The notes under the pieces: generated by a model
Database searches by the model: none
Told to the model about the DNA's origin: nothing
Seen by the model: the letters and a program-made list of their open reading frames with translations, nothing else
Shown: piece after piece, positions 8,436-18,467 of the stretch
Numbering within the stretch: the first letter of the stretch is position 1
How the letters are laid out: each line of letters begins with the position of its first letter
Translations under genes and position numbers: made by a program
Assembly: GCA_947854175.1 (NCBI GenBank)
Contig: CANTYJ010000027.1
Span: 1-64,000 of the forward strand
DNA length: 64,000 nt
Source: an uncultured Turicimonas sp.
GTDB lineage: Bacteria; Pseudomonadota; Gammaproteobacteria; Burkholderiales; Burkholderiaceae_F
Reading direction: 5' to 3'

Positions 8436-10324
8436 CTTAATGTCTTATAAATGAATCTTCCCGGATCCATTGCAAGCAATAAATCCTTCTCGATAGGAGA
8501 TGGCTCTCCACAAATATCAGCCGCAATTATACGGGCTGCTAAATCACTAAAAACCAAACCTCGTGAACCCATGCCCGAACTAATGTAAAGAGCTTTTTCT
8601 CGCTTAATTTCTCCTAGAGCAGAAAGTTTTTCAGGCTGATATTGGGAAGGAACTTTCCCAACCAAAGGAAGTCTATCAGGGGTTGAACACCTCACACCTT
8701 TATAAAAGCCTGAGACTAATACATTTTGTTCATTCGGGAGTAGTTGTTTTAATTTATTTAGATTCTTTTCATGAGCAGAATATTCATCTGTCTCGCTGCC
8801 CTCCGGCTCATAAGTCGCTCCAACTCCGATCCAGTCATCTTTGGTTCTGATGACATAACCCGGACCTGTAATAGCACCAACAAAATTTGGGAGATCCTCA
8901 TCAGTCAACAAAGACAGTCTTCCGGTCCAATTTCTTATAGGTAGGTGTTGATTCAAGAGAGCGTTAGAACGGTTGCCGGCACAAATAACGCAAACAGAAG
9001 CTGAGGCAATCAGCTCTCCTCTGTTTCCATAGGCCGCCCATTTGTCATTATCGTTTTCCAGCTTGCTCACTTTGCGGTTAAAGATTAATTCGGCACCTGA
9101 GTCATACAGCCGCTGTTGTACAAAACGACTGACCGCTACAAGTCCGGAAGAAGGATGAAAAAGAATGGAACGCTGATCATTTAACCCAAAGACATGGGAA
9201 AACTCGTTTGCTTTTGTTAAGTAAAGCAGTTTTGAAGGAAACTCAAAAGGTTGTTTTGTAGAAAACCAATATTCCCATAACTTCTCTTCCTGTTTGTCTC
9301 TCGGGAGCTGAGGAAGACCGTTTAATTCAAACAACTTAGAATATTTAAGAGACTGCTCATGGAGTAGATCCAGACCTCTCCGGGTAATCCGAAACAACTG
9401 ATTATCGTCAGAAGAAGGCTGGCTGTGAGCAATTCCATAGCGGATGGCAGAGGCCCCGGTAGCCGCAATTGCACCTTCATCAATGACAGTCACCTTCCAG
9501 CCCCGGCGACAGAATGCAGAAGCCACCGCAGAACCGGACAAACCGGCCCCAATAACCATCAAGGTTTTGTCTTTCGGCGAAGAGGAATACTCAAAATCTT
9601 TAGATCTTTGATGAGTAAATTTTGGACGATACACGCCTGTTGTCATCTGAGATTTTTTACCAAATCCCGGCTTTTTGACTATTTCAAAACCGTTATTTTC
9701 GAGTGCTCTTCTGACAAATCCGGCAACACACCAAGTAGATAATGTAGCATTCTTCTTGGCTTGTTTACACAAGGCCGTTAGAATTGACGGTTCCCACATT
9801 CCGGAGTTCTTAGAGGGGGCAAACCCGTCAAGGTATAGTGCATCAAACTCTAATAACAGCCTTTTGGAGGCCATCCTGACATCCATAAAATATAAAGTCA
9901 GAGCTACCTGCCCATCATTAAATGATAATTCGTGTACACCGGGGACGGGTGCGGGCCACCTTTCAGCCAGCTCTCTTGCTTCCGAAATTAAATGAGGATC
10001 CGCAAAGGTAATGAGTTGTTCAGCGCTCAGAGGATATTTTTCTATAGATACAAAATGAAGTTTAGACGAATGATTGGGATCGTTTCTCCATGCTTTTAAA
10101 GTAGCAAGAAAATTCGTCCCCAGCCCAAATCCATTCTCCAAAATAACAAAGTTCTCTTGGCCTTGCCATCTTTCAGGAAGACTATTACCGCCTAAAAATA
10201 CGTGACATGCTTGTTCGAAAGCCCCTTGTTTGGAGGCATAAATATCTCCGAACTCGGGGCTAAACGGACAACCGTTTTCATCAAGCGAAATGGCAGCCCG
10301 TCTGACTGCCGTATCAATTGACAT
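8429..10324 (-). CDS. mnmC: Bifunctional tRNA mnm5s2U biosynthesis protein MnmC
   Basis: 631 aa. An N-terminal SAM-dependent methyltransferase domain (~1-240; VILENGFGLGTNFL, LYLDGFAPSKN) is fused to a C-terminal FAD oxidoreductase (~255-625; dinucleotide fold MVIGAGLSGSAVA, C-terminal SGMGSRGLVFS). The enzyme converts cmnm5s2U34 to nm5s2U and then methylates it to mnm5s2U in tRNA wobble positions. Full-length fused form. It lies 4 bp after ettA. Confidence 0.94.
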   Translation of the reverse strand: MSIDTAVRRAAISLDENGCPFSPEFGDIYASKQGAFEQACHVFLGGNSLPERWQGQENFVILENGFGLGTNFLATLKAWRNDPNHSSKLHFVSIEKYPLSAEQLITFADPHLISEARELAERWPAPVPGVHELSFNDGQVALTLYFMDVRMASKRLLLEFDALYLDGFAPSKNSGMWEPSILTALCKQAKKNATLSTWCVAGFVRRALENNGFEIVKKPGFGKKSQMTTGVYRPKFTHQRSKDFEYSSSPKDKTLMVIGAGLSGSAVASAFCRRGWKVTVIDEGAIAATGASAIRYGIAHSQPSSDDNQLFRITRRGLDLLHEQSLKYSKLFELNGLPQLPRDKQEEKLWEYWFSTKQPFEFPSKLLYLTKANEFSHVFGLNDQRSILFHPSSGLVAVSRFVQQRLYDSGAELIFNRKVSKLENDNDKWAAYGNRGELIASASVCVICAGNRSNALLNQHLPIRNWTGRLSLLTDEDLPNFVGAITGPGYVIRTKDDWIGVGATYEPEGSETDEYSAHEKNLNKLKQLLPNEQNVLVSGFYKGVRCSTPDRLPLVGKVPSQYQPEKLSALGEIKREKALYISSGMGSRGLVFSDLAARIIAADICGEPSPIEKDLLLAMDPGRFIYKTLRC

Positions 10325-10328
10325 CAGA

Positions 10329-11990
10329 TTAGTCCTTCAGGGATTTAAATCTGAGACGATGAGGAGCAGCTGCTTCTCCAAGTCTGCGCTTTTTGTCCGC
10401 TTCGTACTCGGTATAGTTACCGGCAAAGAATTCGACTTTTGAGCCACCTTCAAATGAAAGAATGTGCGTAGCAATTCTATCCAGGAACCAGCGGTCATGA
10501 GAGATCACCAAGGCACAACCTGCAAACTCCAATAAAGCCTCTTCAAGAGCTCGCAGGGTCTCTACATCAAGGTCATTGGAAGGTTCGTCAAGCAATAAGA
10601 CATTACCTCCGTTTAAAAGAGTTTTTGCCATGTGCAAACGACCTCTTTCGCCTCCTGAGAGATTACCAACAATCTTCTGCTGATCTCCGCCTTTAAAGTT
10701 GAATCTTCCTAAATAGGCACGACTGGGCATTTCAAATTTCCCGACCTTGAGAATATCCAACCCATTGGAGACGGCTTCCCAAACGGTTTTATCATTCGGT
10801 AACGATTCTCTGGTTTGTGTGACCGAGCTGATTTTCACGGTTGGGCCAATATCAATTTCACCGGAATCCGGTTTTTGTTCCCCGGTGATCATTTTGAACA
10901 AGGTAGATTTACCCGCCCCGTTAGGTCCGATAACCCCGACAATTGCCCCCGGTGGAATAGTAAAACTTAAATCGTCGATTAAGAGTCTGTCGCCGAAAGC
11001 TTTGGATACGTTCTTAAATTCAATAACCTTGTCTCCAAGTCTGTCAGCAACCGGAATGAAAATTTCATTGGTTTCATTTCTCTTCTGATATTCGTAGGAA
11101 CTCATTTCCTCGAATCTTTGGAGACGGGCTTTGCTCTTAGCCTGTCTGCCTTTAGCATTTTGTCTGACCCATTCAAGCTCGTGTTTCATTGCCTTGATAC
11201 GGGCATCTTCCTTTTTCTGTTCCATCAAAAGACGTTGTTCTTTCTGGTCGAGCCAGGAAGAATAGTTGCCTTTCCATGGAATACCATGACCACGGTCTAA
11301 TTCAAGAATCCATTCTGCGGCATTGTCAAGGAAGTATCTATCGTGTGTCACTGCTACGACTGTACCCGGGAATCTTTGTAAGAACTGTTCCAACCAATCA
11401 ACACTTTCTGCATCCAAGTGGTTTGTCGGCTCATCCAATAGCAACATATCCGGCTTAGAAAGCAGTAGTCTGCACAATGCAACACGACGTTTTTCACCAC
11501 CTGACAAGTTTTTGATAACAGCATCCCATGGAGGCAAGCGCAAAGCATCGGCTGCAATCTCCATTTGTGTTTCCGCGTTCGTACCGGCTGAAGCAATGAT
11601 AGCTTCGAGCCTGGCCTGTTCAGCTGCTAACGCGTCAAAGTCGGCATCCGGATCAGCATAAGCTTCATAGACTTTGTTAAGTTTTTCTTGTGCAGAAAAT
11701 ACATCGCCTAAGCCTTCCGCAACTGTTTCTTTTACAGTTTTTTCCGGATCGAGAATCGGTTCCTGAGGGAGATAGCCGATATTTAATCCCGGCATCGGAA
11801 TTGCTTCACCTTCAATTTCCGTATCGACACCGGCCATAATTTTTAACAGTGTTGACTTACCGGCACCGTTTAAACCCAGAACGCCGATCTTTGCACCGGG
11901 GAAAAAGGACAATGATATGTCTTTTAAAATCTGTCTTTTGGGAGGAACAATCTTCCCAACGCGGTTCATCGTGTAAACGAATTGAGCCAT
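10329..11990 (-). CDS. ettA: Energy-dependent translational throttle protein EttA (ABC-F)
   Basis: 553-aa soluble ABC-F ATPase with two complete ABC domains: Walker A GLNGAGKST and GPNGAGKST, signatures LSGGEKRR and LSGGERGR, Walker B LLLDEPTNHLD and LLLDEPSNDLD. The inter-domain linker near residues 245-300 is basic and rich in Lys/Arg/Gln. EttA binds the ribosomal E-site and gates the first peptide bond according to ATP/ADP. There is no transmembrane domain, so it is not a transporter. Confidence 0.94.
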   Translation of the reverse strand: MAQFVYTMNRVGKIVPPKRQILKDISLSFFPGAKIGVLGLNGAGKSTLLKIMAGVDTEIEGEAIPMPGLNIGYLPQEPILDPEKTVKETVAEGLGDVFSAQEKLNKVYEAYADPDADFDALAAEQARLEAIIASAGTNAETQMEIAADALRLPPWDAVIKNLSGGEKRRVALCRLLLSKPDMLLLDEPTNHLDAESVDWLEQFLQRFPGTVVAVTHDRYFLDNAAEWILELDRGHGIPWKGNYSSWLDQKEQRLLMEQKKEDARIKAMKHELEWVRQNAKGRQAKSKARLQRFEEMSSYEYQKRNETNEIFIPVADRLGDKVIEFKNVSKAFGDRLLIDDLSFTIPPGAIVGVIGPNGAGKSTLFKMITGEQKPDSGEIDIGPTVKISSVTQTRESLPNDKTVWEAVSNGLDILKVGKFEMPSRAYLGRFNFKGGDQQKIVGNLSGGERGRLHMAKTLLNGGNVLLLDEPSNDLDVETLRALEEALLEFAGCALVISHDRWFLDRIATHILSFEGGSKVEFFAGNYTEYEADKKRRLGEAAAPHRLRFKSLKD

Positions 11991-12049
11991 TGTTTAAATC
12001 CTTTAAAAATCACCGCAGAAAATAATTTCTTACGGTCGTCAATATATTT

Positions 12050-12724
12050 TTATTTATCTTTCTTTTTGAGCGGGTGGAATAACCAGATTCTACGGACCTT
12101 TTCAGTTTTTTCTGCGGCAATCCGTCGTTTTGTACCCATTTCATCAGGACGAAAGACCATCCACTTCTTATAGACCCCTCTTAAGTCAATCGCTCTAAGA
12201 AGCCTTTTAACGCTTTTTGGAACAAAATTTGTTCTCATCGCTGATTGAAAGTCTATTAAGGCAGGACGATTATCCGGTTTAACAAGCCAATTACCCATGG
12301 CTCCTGTATCGAGATGAACGTATCCTTTTTTGTGAATTTCCGAAAGGATTTTTTCACATTCGAGTAGATATTCAGTTGAGATCTCATCTTTTGTACAGTC
12401 TCTCAACCGTTTGCCTTCAATAAATTCAAAAGCAATGCAGTCTTCATCAACCAGAAAAGGTTCTTTGGGAATTCCTTCTACATCATTAAGGCTACAAATA
12501 TTATTGAGCTCTTTTCTTAACAAGAAACGCCCATAAGTATTTCTTACGATCCAGTTGCAACGAGAATAGTCCTTAACCGTCCATTTTTTCCCGTCATGAC
12601 TAAAAACGCCAACTTCCGGATGCCATGAAGATGCGGGTCGCATTGTGAAGAAGTTAACGTTTTTATTAAGAAGGTCTTTTCTCTTAAACAATTTTTGAAT
12701 CGATAACCTATTCTTCATCTTCAT
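12050..12724 (-). CDS. RIO/WaaP-like kinase fold protein
   Basis: 224 aa. A kinase-like fold is suggested by the catalytic-loop pattern HLDTGAMGNWLV (H-x-D...N, residues ~137-148) followed by LIDFQSAMRT, a DFG-like metal-binding segment, and by FEFIEGKRL as a hinge-like motif. The C-terminus is strongly basic (LKKKDK end). Family is RIO1/lipopolysaccharide-kinase-like; substrate unknown. It overlaps tatC by 17 bp, so it is coupled to the Tat operon, but I see no reason to give it a role in secretion. Confidence 0.65.
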   Translation of the reverse strand: MKMKNRLSIQKLFKRKDLLNKNVNFFTMRPASSWHPEVGVFSHDGKKWTVKDYSRCNWIVRNTYGRFLLRKELNNICSLNDVEGIPKEPFLVDEDCIAFEFIEGKRLRDCTKDEISTEYLLECEKILSEIHKKGYVHLDTGAMGNWLVKPDNRPALIDFQSAMRTNFVPKSVKRLLRAIDLRGVYKKWMVFRPDEMGTKRRIAAEKTEKVRRIWLFHPLKKKDK

Positions 12725-13481
12725 CGAGATCTTTTGCCCTGCCGAAAATACTACAGAGCCAAATTCCCACTTGATAGAGAATTACTAAAGGCAATGCTAA
12801 TAAAAGCTGGGATAAAACATCAGGAGGGGTGAAAATAGCAGCAATAATAAAAGCACCTACAATCATGTAAGGTCGTGCTTTTTTGAGCTTTTCTACCGTT
12901 GTGATACCCAACCGGTTGAGAACCACTACGACAATGGGTACCTCAAATGTCACACCGAAAGCAATAAAGAGAGCCAACACAAATCCGAAATACGAATCAA
13001 TGTCCGGTGCGAAATTAACAGAATCAGGAGAGAATCCGGCGATAAACTGGAAAACCATCCTAAAGACAATGAAGTAGCAATAGCACATCCCAAGAAAGAA
13101 CATCAATAACGATGAAATAATAATCGGGAGAGCTAAGCGTTTTTCTTTTCGATATAGGCCAGGTGCGATAAATCCCCACAATTGGTAAAGGACATAAGGC
13201 AACGCGATGATGAAAGCAACGAATAACGTGACTTTCAAAGGCACCATGAACGGAGCGATAACTCCCGTTGCAAGCAGTTTTGCTCCTTGAGGCAAAGCAA
13301 CCATAAGCGGCTGACTCAAGTAATCAAAAATTTGCTTCATAAACGGGGAAAGGCAGGCGAACACAATGAGGATAGCCGCTGCCATCTTAACTATTCTGGA
13401 GCGTAACTCAATTAAATGAGCAACAAGGGTTTGCTCCTTGTCGTCCTCCGGGCCGTCGTACTCTAACTCTTTTTCGCTCAT
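12708..13481 (-). CDS. tatC: Sec-independent translocase subunit TatC
   Basis: 257-aa inner-membrane receptor of the twin-arginine pathway with six predicted transmembrane segments. It carries the N-terminal family motif HLIELRSRI (residues ~22-30) that helps recognise the RR signal, and the conserved F-x-FG-type segment with glutamate (FGVTFEVPIVV, ~168-178). Third gene of tatABC, 5 bp after tatB. The C-terminal tail is acidic (DLDEDEE). Confidence 0.96.
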   Translation of the reverse strand: MSEKELEYDGPEDDKEQTLVAHLIELRSRIVKMAAAILIVFACLSPFMKQIFDYLSQPLMVALPQGAKLLATGVIAPFMVPLKVTLFVAFIIALPYVLYQLWGFIAPGLYRKEKRLALPIIISSLLMFFLGMCYCYFIVFRMVFQFIAGFSPDSVNFAPDIDSYFGFVLALFIAFGVTFEVPIVVVVLNRLGITTVEKLKKARPYMIVGAFIIAAIFTPPDVLSQLLLALPLVILYQVGIWLCSIFGRAKDLDEDEE

Positions 13482-13486
13482 GAGTT

Positions 13487-14281
13487 TTATAGGTTAATTC
13501 TTTTTTTGGAAATTCTGTTGAGTTTGGAAGCAGTTCCGAATCGAGAGACTGCATAATGCTTTTTGGGTCTGCCACTTCTGGCAGATAACCGAGTTTTACC
13601 CAACACAACAGCTTTTAAGCTTTCTAATTCTTTTGATAAAGCTTCGAGTCTTGTCTCAGCATCTTCAGTCATTGCAACGGTTCTATCCGTTTTGGTTATA
13701 AGAGCTTCTGCTGAGCTTTGTGCAGATACCTGAGGGGTGAAGTCAGTATCAAAAGGATCGTTCCAGGCAAAGGCTCCTTCGAGCTTGGAAGTGTCAACTT
13801 CTTCAGATGTGATACTCCACTTTGTTTCCGGAACTTTGACGGTCTCTGCCGGAGAGCCGCCTTCAACCATATTTTCAATAGAGGCTTCGAGATCAGTATT
13901 CTTAGGGGCAGTGTCAGAAAGCCATTGTTCCTTAACTGAGTTAATTTCAGAAGTTGCCTGTTGAGCTTGTTCCTGAATGTTTTTTCCGACAGACTCAACC
14001 GATTTATTAAGATCGTTGACTTCTTTTTCTATCTGAGACTGGGTGTTTTTCAAGTTATCCTGAAGTTCGGATGCCATTTTTTTAGCATCTTCCTGGATTT
14101 TCTTGAGTTCGGAGAGTTCTATTTCTTTGTCAATATCGTTTTTGACTTGCGAAACAAAACGCTGCGCTTTCCCCATCAGAGAACCCGCAGTTTTGGCGAC
14201 TTGTGGGAGCTTATCCGGCCCTAATACAACTAATGCTACTGCTGCAATAAGGCCGATCTCCCCCATGCTGAAATCAAGCAT
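13487..14281 (-). CDS. tatB: Sec-independent translocase subunit TatB, long C-terminal tail
   Basis: 264 aa. An N-terminal transmembrane helix and the family motif VVLGPDKLPQ (residues ~17-26) are followed by an amphipathic helix and a long charged, coiled-coil-prone region. TatB bridges TatC and substrate. It is clearly longer than the ~170 aa usual in enterobacteria: residues ~145-264 are acidic/low complexity and then end in a strongly basic tail (RSGRPKKH...SKKRINL). Confidence 0.92.
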   Translation of the reverse strand: MLDFSMGEIGLIAAVALVVLGPDKLPQVAKTAGSLMGKAQRFVSQVKNDIDKEIELSELKKIQEDAKKMASELQDNLKNTQSQIEKEVNDLNKSVESVGKNIQEQAQQATSEINSVKEQWLSDTAPKNTDLEASIENMVEGGSPAETVKVPETKWSITSEEVDTSKLEGAFAWNDPFDTDFTPQVSAQSSAEALITKTDRTVAMTEDAETRLEALSKELESLKAVVLGKTRLSARSGRPKKHYAVSRFGTASKLNRISKKRINL

Positions 14282-14298
14282 AGGATAATTCTTTTAAA

Positions 14299-14529
14299 TT
14301 AAGCTTCTTTCTTTTCGGTTGGCTTTACGTCAACAACGTCGTCAGCCTTCTTTTCTGCAACTTGCGGTGCATCTTTTTTCATTTCTGTCTCGGCTTCTTT
14401 CATACCTTCTTTAAAGCCTTTGACAGCGCCACCTAAATCTTTACCCATATTCTTGAGTTTACTGGTACCGAAGATTAATACAACAATGACAAGAACGACC
14501 AGCCAATGCCAAATGGAAAATGAACCCAT
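14299..14529 (-). CDS. tatA: Sec-independent translocase subunit TatA
   Basis: 76-aa pore-forming subunit. A short N-terminal helix ([15 protein letters not shown]), the FGT...LKNMGKDLG hinge and amphipathic helix, and an acidic/lysine tail are all standard for TatA. It lies 9 bp after hinT and 17 bp before tatB. Confidence 0.95.
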   Translation of the reverse strand: MGSFSIWHWLVVLVIVVLIFGTSKLKNMGKDLGGAVKGFKEGMKEAETEMKKDAPQVAEKKADDVVDVKPTEKKEA

Positions 14530-14538
14530 TATTTACTC

Positions 14539-14883
14539 CTAGAGTTTGGTCCAAGGACGTGGGCCGCCGAGGACATGTACATGAATATGATTTACTTCCT
14601 GACCACCGTCGTGACCAGTATTGATCACTACACGAAAGCCATTATTTGCACCTGCTTCTTTTGCCAGAACAGGAGCCAGAGCAAGCATTTTACCCAAAAG
14701 TGCTTCTTCCGCTTTACCCATTACAGCCAAAGAATCGTAGTGTTGTTTAGGGATGATTAACAGGTGAACTGGAGCTGCCGGATGTATATCCTTGAATGCG
14801 AGCACGTCTTCATCTTCATAGACTTTTTGTGACGGAATCTCACCTCTGGCAATCTTACAAAACAAGCAGTCTTCTTTCTGCAT
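14539..14883 (-). CDS. hinT: HIT family purine nucleoside phosphoramidase HinT
   Basis: 114 aa. The histidine-triad motif HIHVHVLGG lies near the C-terminus and the N-terminal CLFCKIARGEIP segment holds the Zn-type cysteines. I chose the ATG at 14883 because GGAG lies 7-10 nt upstream and homologues begin near MQKEDCLFC. An upstream in-frame ATG at 14937 would add 18 poorly conserved residues. It sits between hisE (92 bp) and tatA, the usual betaproteobacterial position. Confidence 0.93.
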   Translation of the reverse strand: MQKEDCLFCKIARGEIPSQKVYEDEDVLAFKDIHPAAPVHLLIIPKQHYDSLAVMGKAEEALLGKMLALAPVLAKEAGANNGFRVVINTGHDGGQEVNHIHVHVLGGPRPWTKL

Positions 14884-14975
14884 AATCTTCTCCGCTTTAA
14901 TTTTCGTATTTTTAATAAAAAAACAGGATTCGATCAACCCTATAATCCCTTAGTTTTTACATTTTATGAACGTTT

Positions 14976-15302
14976 TTATTGTTCTTTACGGTTTGCTTTT
15001 TCCACCAGACCGGAGACGCCTTCCCTTCTTTTAAGTTCAAGAAGTACTTGTTCAGGTCTTAATCCTGCCTGGGCTAGTACCACCATACTATGAAACCACA
15101 AATCTGCGACTTCGTATATCAGATGTTCAGGATCGCCGTCTTTTGCTGCCATTACGACTTCTGTAGCTTCTTCCCCAACTTTTTTCAAGGCAGCATCAGG
15201 TGCTTTCGAAAATAATTTGGCTACATAAGAACTATGAGGATCCGCACCCTTCCTACTGTCTATAACATCAGCAATTTCACTAATAATTTCAATTCGTTCC
15301 AT
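14976..15302 (-). CDS. hisE: Phosphoribosyl-ATP pyrophosphatase HisE
   Basis: 108 aa, all-alpha MazG-like fold. It carries the nucleotide/metal-binding [14 protein letters not shown] (residues ~41-54) and [15 protein letters not shown] (~59-73). Hydrolyses PR-ATP to PR-AMP, step 2 of histidine biosynthesis. Separate from hisI, as in other Burkholderiales, and 9 bp after it. Confidence 0.95.
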   Translation of the reverse strand: MERIEIISEIADVIDSRKGADPHSSYVAKLFSKAPDAALKKVGEEATEVVMAAKDGDPEHLIYEVADLWFHSMVVLAQAGLRPEQVLLELKRREGVSGLVEKANRKEQ

Positions 15303-15311
15303 GTTTTTCTC

Positions 15312-15698
15312 TTACCGGTGATTGGCATACATTACCTCAGGTGACTTGATCACCTCAGAATTTTCTTTCCAACTACCGTCTCTAAGTGTTTTATAAAAGC
15401 AGCTTCTGTGGCCGGTATGACAGGCTATACCCCCTACCTGTTCGACTTTATAAATCAATGCGTCCCCGTCACAATCCAAAAGAATCTCTTTGACAATCTG
15501 ACGGTTTCCGCTTTCTTCTCCTTTTCTCCACAATTTAGATCGTGAACGAGAAAAATAGGTCCCGAATCCGGTTTGAATAGTTTCTTCTATAGCGTCCTTG
15601 TTTGCCCAGGCGAGCATTAATACTGCGTTATCAGCCACGTCCTGTGCAATCACGGGAATCAGTCCTTTACTGTCAAACTTTATCTCATCCAGAAGCAT
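15312..15698 (-). CDS. hisI: Phosphoribosyl-AMP cyclohydrolase HisI
   Basis: 128 aa. Zn/Mg-dependent cyclohydrolase for step 3 of histidine biosynthesis. Visible motifs are SRSRSKLWRKGEESGN, the acidic DCDGDAL metal site and the Cys/His segment CHTGHRSCFY. Only 1 bp separates it from hisF. Confidence 0.96.
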   Translation of the reverse strand: MLLDEIKFDSKGLIPVIAQDVADNAVLMLAWANKDAIEETIQTGFGTYFSRSRSKLWRKGEESGNRQIVKEILLDCDGDALIYKVEQVGGIACHTGHRSCFYKTLRDGSWKENSEVIKSPEVMYANHR

Positions 15699-15699
15699 T

Positions 15700-16461
15700 T
15701 CAATCCAACCTGACCGTTACGCCATGGTCTCTCATATATTCTTTTGCCTGACGAATGGTATATTCACCGAAATGGAAGATGGAAGCAGCTAAAACTGCAT
15801 CAGCTTCACCAATCTTGACTCCGTCTACTAAGTGTTGCAAATTACCCACACCACCGGAAGCAATGATTGGGATATTGACAGATCGACTAACGGCTCTTGT
15901 TAATTCCAGATCGAACCCTTTTTTGGTTCCGTCACCGTCCATGCTTGTCAGCAAAATTTCGCCGGCACCTAAACTTTGAACTTTTTTAGCCCATTCTATT
16001 GCATCAATTCCGGTGTTGACTCTGCCACCATGGGTAAAGACCTCCCATTTTCCCGGAGCTGCCCTTCGGGCATCAATAGCAACCACAATACATTGTGAAC
16101 CATAAATGGCAGAAGCATTTCCAATTAAGTCCGGGTCTTTAACTCCTGCAGAGTTAATTGAGACCTTATCTGCTCCTGAGTTCAGCAGTCTTCTCACATC
16201 TGAAACTTTTCTGACTCCGCCACCCACAGTCAACGGAATAAAAACCTGAGCGGCAACATCTTCTATAACCTTAAGAATCAAGTCCCGGTTATCAGAAGTT
16301 GCCGTAATGTCTAAGAAAGTCAGCTCATCAGCACCCTGCTCATCGTATCTTCTTGCAATTTCAACAGGATCTCCGGCTTCCCTTAATTCGACAAAGTTAA
16401 CGCCTTTGACGACCTTACCGTCCGTGACGTCCAAACAAGGGATAATTCGTTTGGCGAGCAT
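15700..16461 (-). CDS. hisF: Imidazole glycerol phosphate synthase cyclase subunit HisF
   Basis: 253-aa (beta/alpha)8 barrel. The N-terminal catalytic Asp is in [17 protein letters not shown], the second catalytic Asp in [12 protein letters not shown] (~residue 130), and phosphate-binding loops are at VGGGVR and ASGGVG. Makes IGP and AICAR from PRFAR with ammonia from HisH. It overlaps hisA by 1 bp. Confidence 0.97.
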   Translation of the reverse strand: MLAKRIIPCLDVTDGKVVKGVNFVELREAGDPVEIARRYDEQGADELTFLDITATSDNRDLILKVIEDVAAQVFIPLTVGGGVRKVSDVRRLLNSGADKVSINSAGVKDPDLIGNASAIYGSQCIVVAIDARRAAPGKWEVFTHGGRVNTGIDAIEWAKKVQSLGAGEILLTSMDGDGTKKGFDLELTRAVSRSVNIPIIASGGVGNLQHLVDGVKIGEADAVLAASIFHFGEYTIRQAKEYMRDHGVTVRLD

Positions 16462-17216
16462 TAAAAACTCCAGTTCGGTTTATGGTTCTTCACCAATTCC
16501 AACGCTTCTTTAAAGTCCAATGTTTTTTCATAAAGGGAGCGTCCGAGGACTGCCATTGTGACACCATCGTACTCAACCTCGAGCAGTTTACGGATATCAT
16601 CTAAGTCGCGTATACCGCCTGAGGCAATGACAGGTATATTAATGGCTTTCGCTAAATCAGCTGTTGCTTCGACATTGCAACCGGTAAGCATTCCATCCCG
16701 GGAAATGTCTGTATATAAAATCGCATCGACACCATAGGCTTCAAACTTTTGAGCCAAGTCGATTGCACTATGTCCTGATGATTTTGTCCAGCCATCAGTC
16801 ATGACAATACCATCTTTGGCATCGAGACCGACAATAATGCTTCCTCCAAACTGACTACAAACATCGTGCAGAAAGCCCGGAGCCTTAACAGCTGCAGTGC
16901 CGATAACAACATAGTCAATGCCGGCATCAAGCGTTTTTTCAACACGCTCAAGGTTACGCATTCCACCGCCAACCTCAATTTCCACATCCTCTCCGAATTC
17001 ATCTGCAATCTTGCGGATAATCGGAAGATTCACAGGTTTTCCTGTTCGTGCTCCGTCCAGGTCAACGATATGGATACGTTCCGCTCCCATATCAACCCAT
17101 TGTCTGGCCTGAGCAACCGGATCTTCATTGAAGACTGAAATGTTTGTTGTCAGATCACCTTGACGAAGACGGACACACTTCCCGTCTTTGATATCAATAG
17201 CAGGTATTAAAAGCAT
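16461..17216 (-). CDS. hisA: ProFAR isomerase HisA
   Basis: 251-aa (beta/alpha)8 barrel homologous to His[15 protein letters not shown] carries the first catalytic Asp, EVGGGMRN and ASGGIRD are phosphate loops, and TDISRDGML carries the second Asp. Catalyses the Amadori rearrangement of ProFAR to PRFAR. 21 bp after hisH. Confidence 0.97.
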   Translation of the reverse strand: MLLIPAIDIKDGKCVRLRQGDLTTNISVFNEDPVAQARQWVDMGAERIHIVDLDGARTGKPVNLPIIRKIADEFGEDVEIEVGGGMRNLERVEKTLDAGIDYVVIGTAAVKAPGFLHDVCSQFGGSIIVGLDAKDGIVMTDGWTKSSGHSAIDLAQKFEAYGVDAILYTDISRDGMLTGCNVEATADLAKAINIPVIASGGIRDLDDIRKLLEVEYDGVTMAVLGRSLYEKTLDFKEALELVKNHKPNWSF

Positions 17217-17237
17217 GATAGAACCATCTCTTTAAGA

Positions 17238-17873
17238 CTAAGGTTTCCAATTAATGAAATTCTGGTATAAGCACAGTCCCATTGCGGCACTCTTTTCCGG
17301 ATGGAACTGAGTTGCAAAGACATAATCTTTTTCAACAGCTACGGTGACCTTTCTACCATATTGCGTTGTTCCTGAAATTAAATTTAAATCTTCCGGAACC
17401 ACGTAGTAGCTGTGAACAAAATAGAACCAGGAGTTATCAGGGATACCACTCCACATAAAGTGATCTGTGGTTTTGGCCACACGGTTCCATCCCATTTGTG
17501 GAACCTTCAGGCGACTGCCGTCTTCTCCGTATTGGTTCGCAGGAAAGCGTACAACTCTGCCGGGAAAGACTCCAAGACCTTTGACGTCGCCCTCTTCGCT
17601 AAATTCGAAGAGCATTTGCTCTCCAATACAGATGGCAAAAAAAGGTTTAACTTTTATTGAGTCCCTTACAGCTTCTTCCAAGCCTGCCTTTCTAAGATTA
17701 GCCATGCAGTCCGGCATTGCTCCTTGTCCGGGGAAAATAACTCTATCAGCATCACGGACTTTTTGAGCCTCTCCTGTCACCACAATATCAGTATTCAAAG
17801 GAGCGACTTTTTTGATGGCCTGGTAAACGGAGCGAAGATTACCTGAACCGTAATCGATAACTGCTATTTTCAT
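17238..17873 (-). CDS. hisH: Imidazole glycerol phosphate synthase glutaminase subunit HisH
   Basis: 211-aa class I glutamine amidotransferase. Catalytic Cys in [13 protein letters not shown] (residue ~82), catalytic His/Glu in ATQFHPEKS (~190-195). The usual G-x-C-x-G-x-Q nucleophile elbow reads ICIGEQ here, with Ile before Cys instead of Gly. Supplies NH3 to HisF. The ATG overlaps the hisB stop (ATGA). Confidence 0.95.
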   Translation of the reverse strand: MKIAVIDYGSGNLRSVYQAIKKVAPLNTDIVVTGEAQKVRDADRVIFPGQGAMPDCMANLRKAGLEEAVRDSIKVKPFFAICIGEQMLFEFSEEGDVKGLGVFPGRVVRFPANQYGEDGSRLKVPQMGWNRVAKTTDHFMWSGIPDNSWFYFVHSYYVVPEDLNLISGTTQYGRKVTVAVEKDYVFATQFHPEKSAAMGLCLYQNFINWKP

Positions 17874-18460
17874 AACACTCCCTTAGTTGAAGGAACAACG
17901 TCTTTGTTTCTTTCATCAATAGCTACTGCCATGCGTAAAGCTCTTCCAAATGATTTGAACACTGACTCGCATTGATGATGAGCATTAATTCCTTTGAGGT
18001 TATCAATATGTAAGGTCATTAAAGCGTTATTACTCAATGCCAAGAAAAACTCTCTTGGAAGTTGGCTATCAAGCTGTCCAATCATCGGTGCCGTGAAAGC
18101 GACATCCCAAGACAAATAAGGTCTTCCGGAAAAATCGATTACTGTACGGGATAAAGCTTCATCGAGCGGGACATAAGAGTGGCCATAACGGATAATCCCT
18201 TTTTTACTGCCCAAAGCGATTGCAAGAGCTTGTCCCAATGCAATTCCGACGTCCTCAACAGAGTGATGTCCGTCAACATAAAGATCGCCTTCGCATGTGA
18301 CAGTCAAATCAATCAGACCGTGACGGGCAATCTGATCGAGCATGTGATCAAAAAATCCGATACCGGTATTGATCTGAGATTTTCCTGTTCCGTCTAAATT
18401 TATACCCACGAATATCGATGTTTCGTTTGTTCTTCGTGAGACCTCTGCAGTTCTATTCAT
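17870..18460 (-). CDS. hisB: Imidazoleglycerol-phosphate dehydratase HisB (monofunctional)
   Basis: 196 aa from the ATG at 18460. That start lies 7 bp after the hisD stop and gives the normal N-terminus [15 protein letters not shown]; the longer frame upstream would run into hisD. Metal-binding signatures are [21 protein letters not shown] and the later [12 protein letters not shown]. No N-terminal phosphatase domain is fused, unlike enterobacteria. Step 6 of the pathway. Confidence 0.95.
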   Translation of the reverse strand: MNRTAEVSRRTNETSIFVGINLDGTGKSQINTGIGFFDHMLDQIARHGLIDLTVTCEGDLYVDGHHSVEDVGIALGQALAIALGSKKGIIRYGHSYVPLDEALSRTVIDFSGRPYLSWDVAFTAPMIGQLDSQLPREFFLALSNNALMTLHIDNLKGINAHHQCESVFKSFGRALRMAVAIDERNKDVVPSTKGVL

Positions 18461-18467
18461 AATCTTT

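Noticed and set aside
14884-14937. 18-residue N-terminal extension of HinT
   Set aside because: Not conserved in HIT proteins, and a good SD precedes the inner ATG at 14883.
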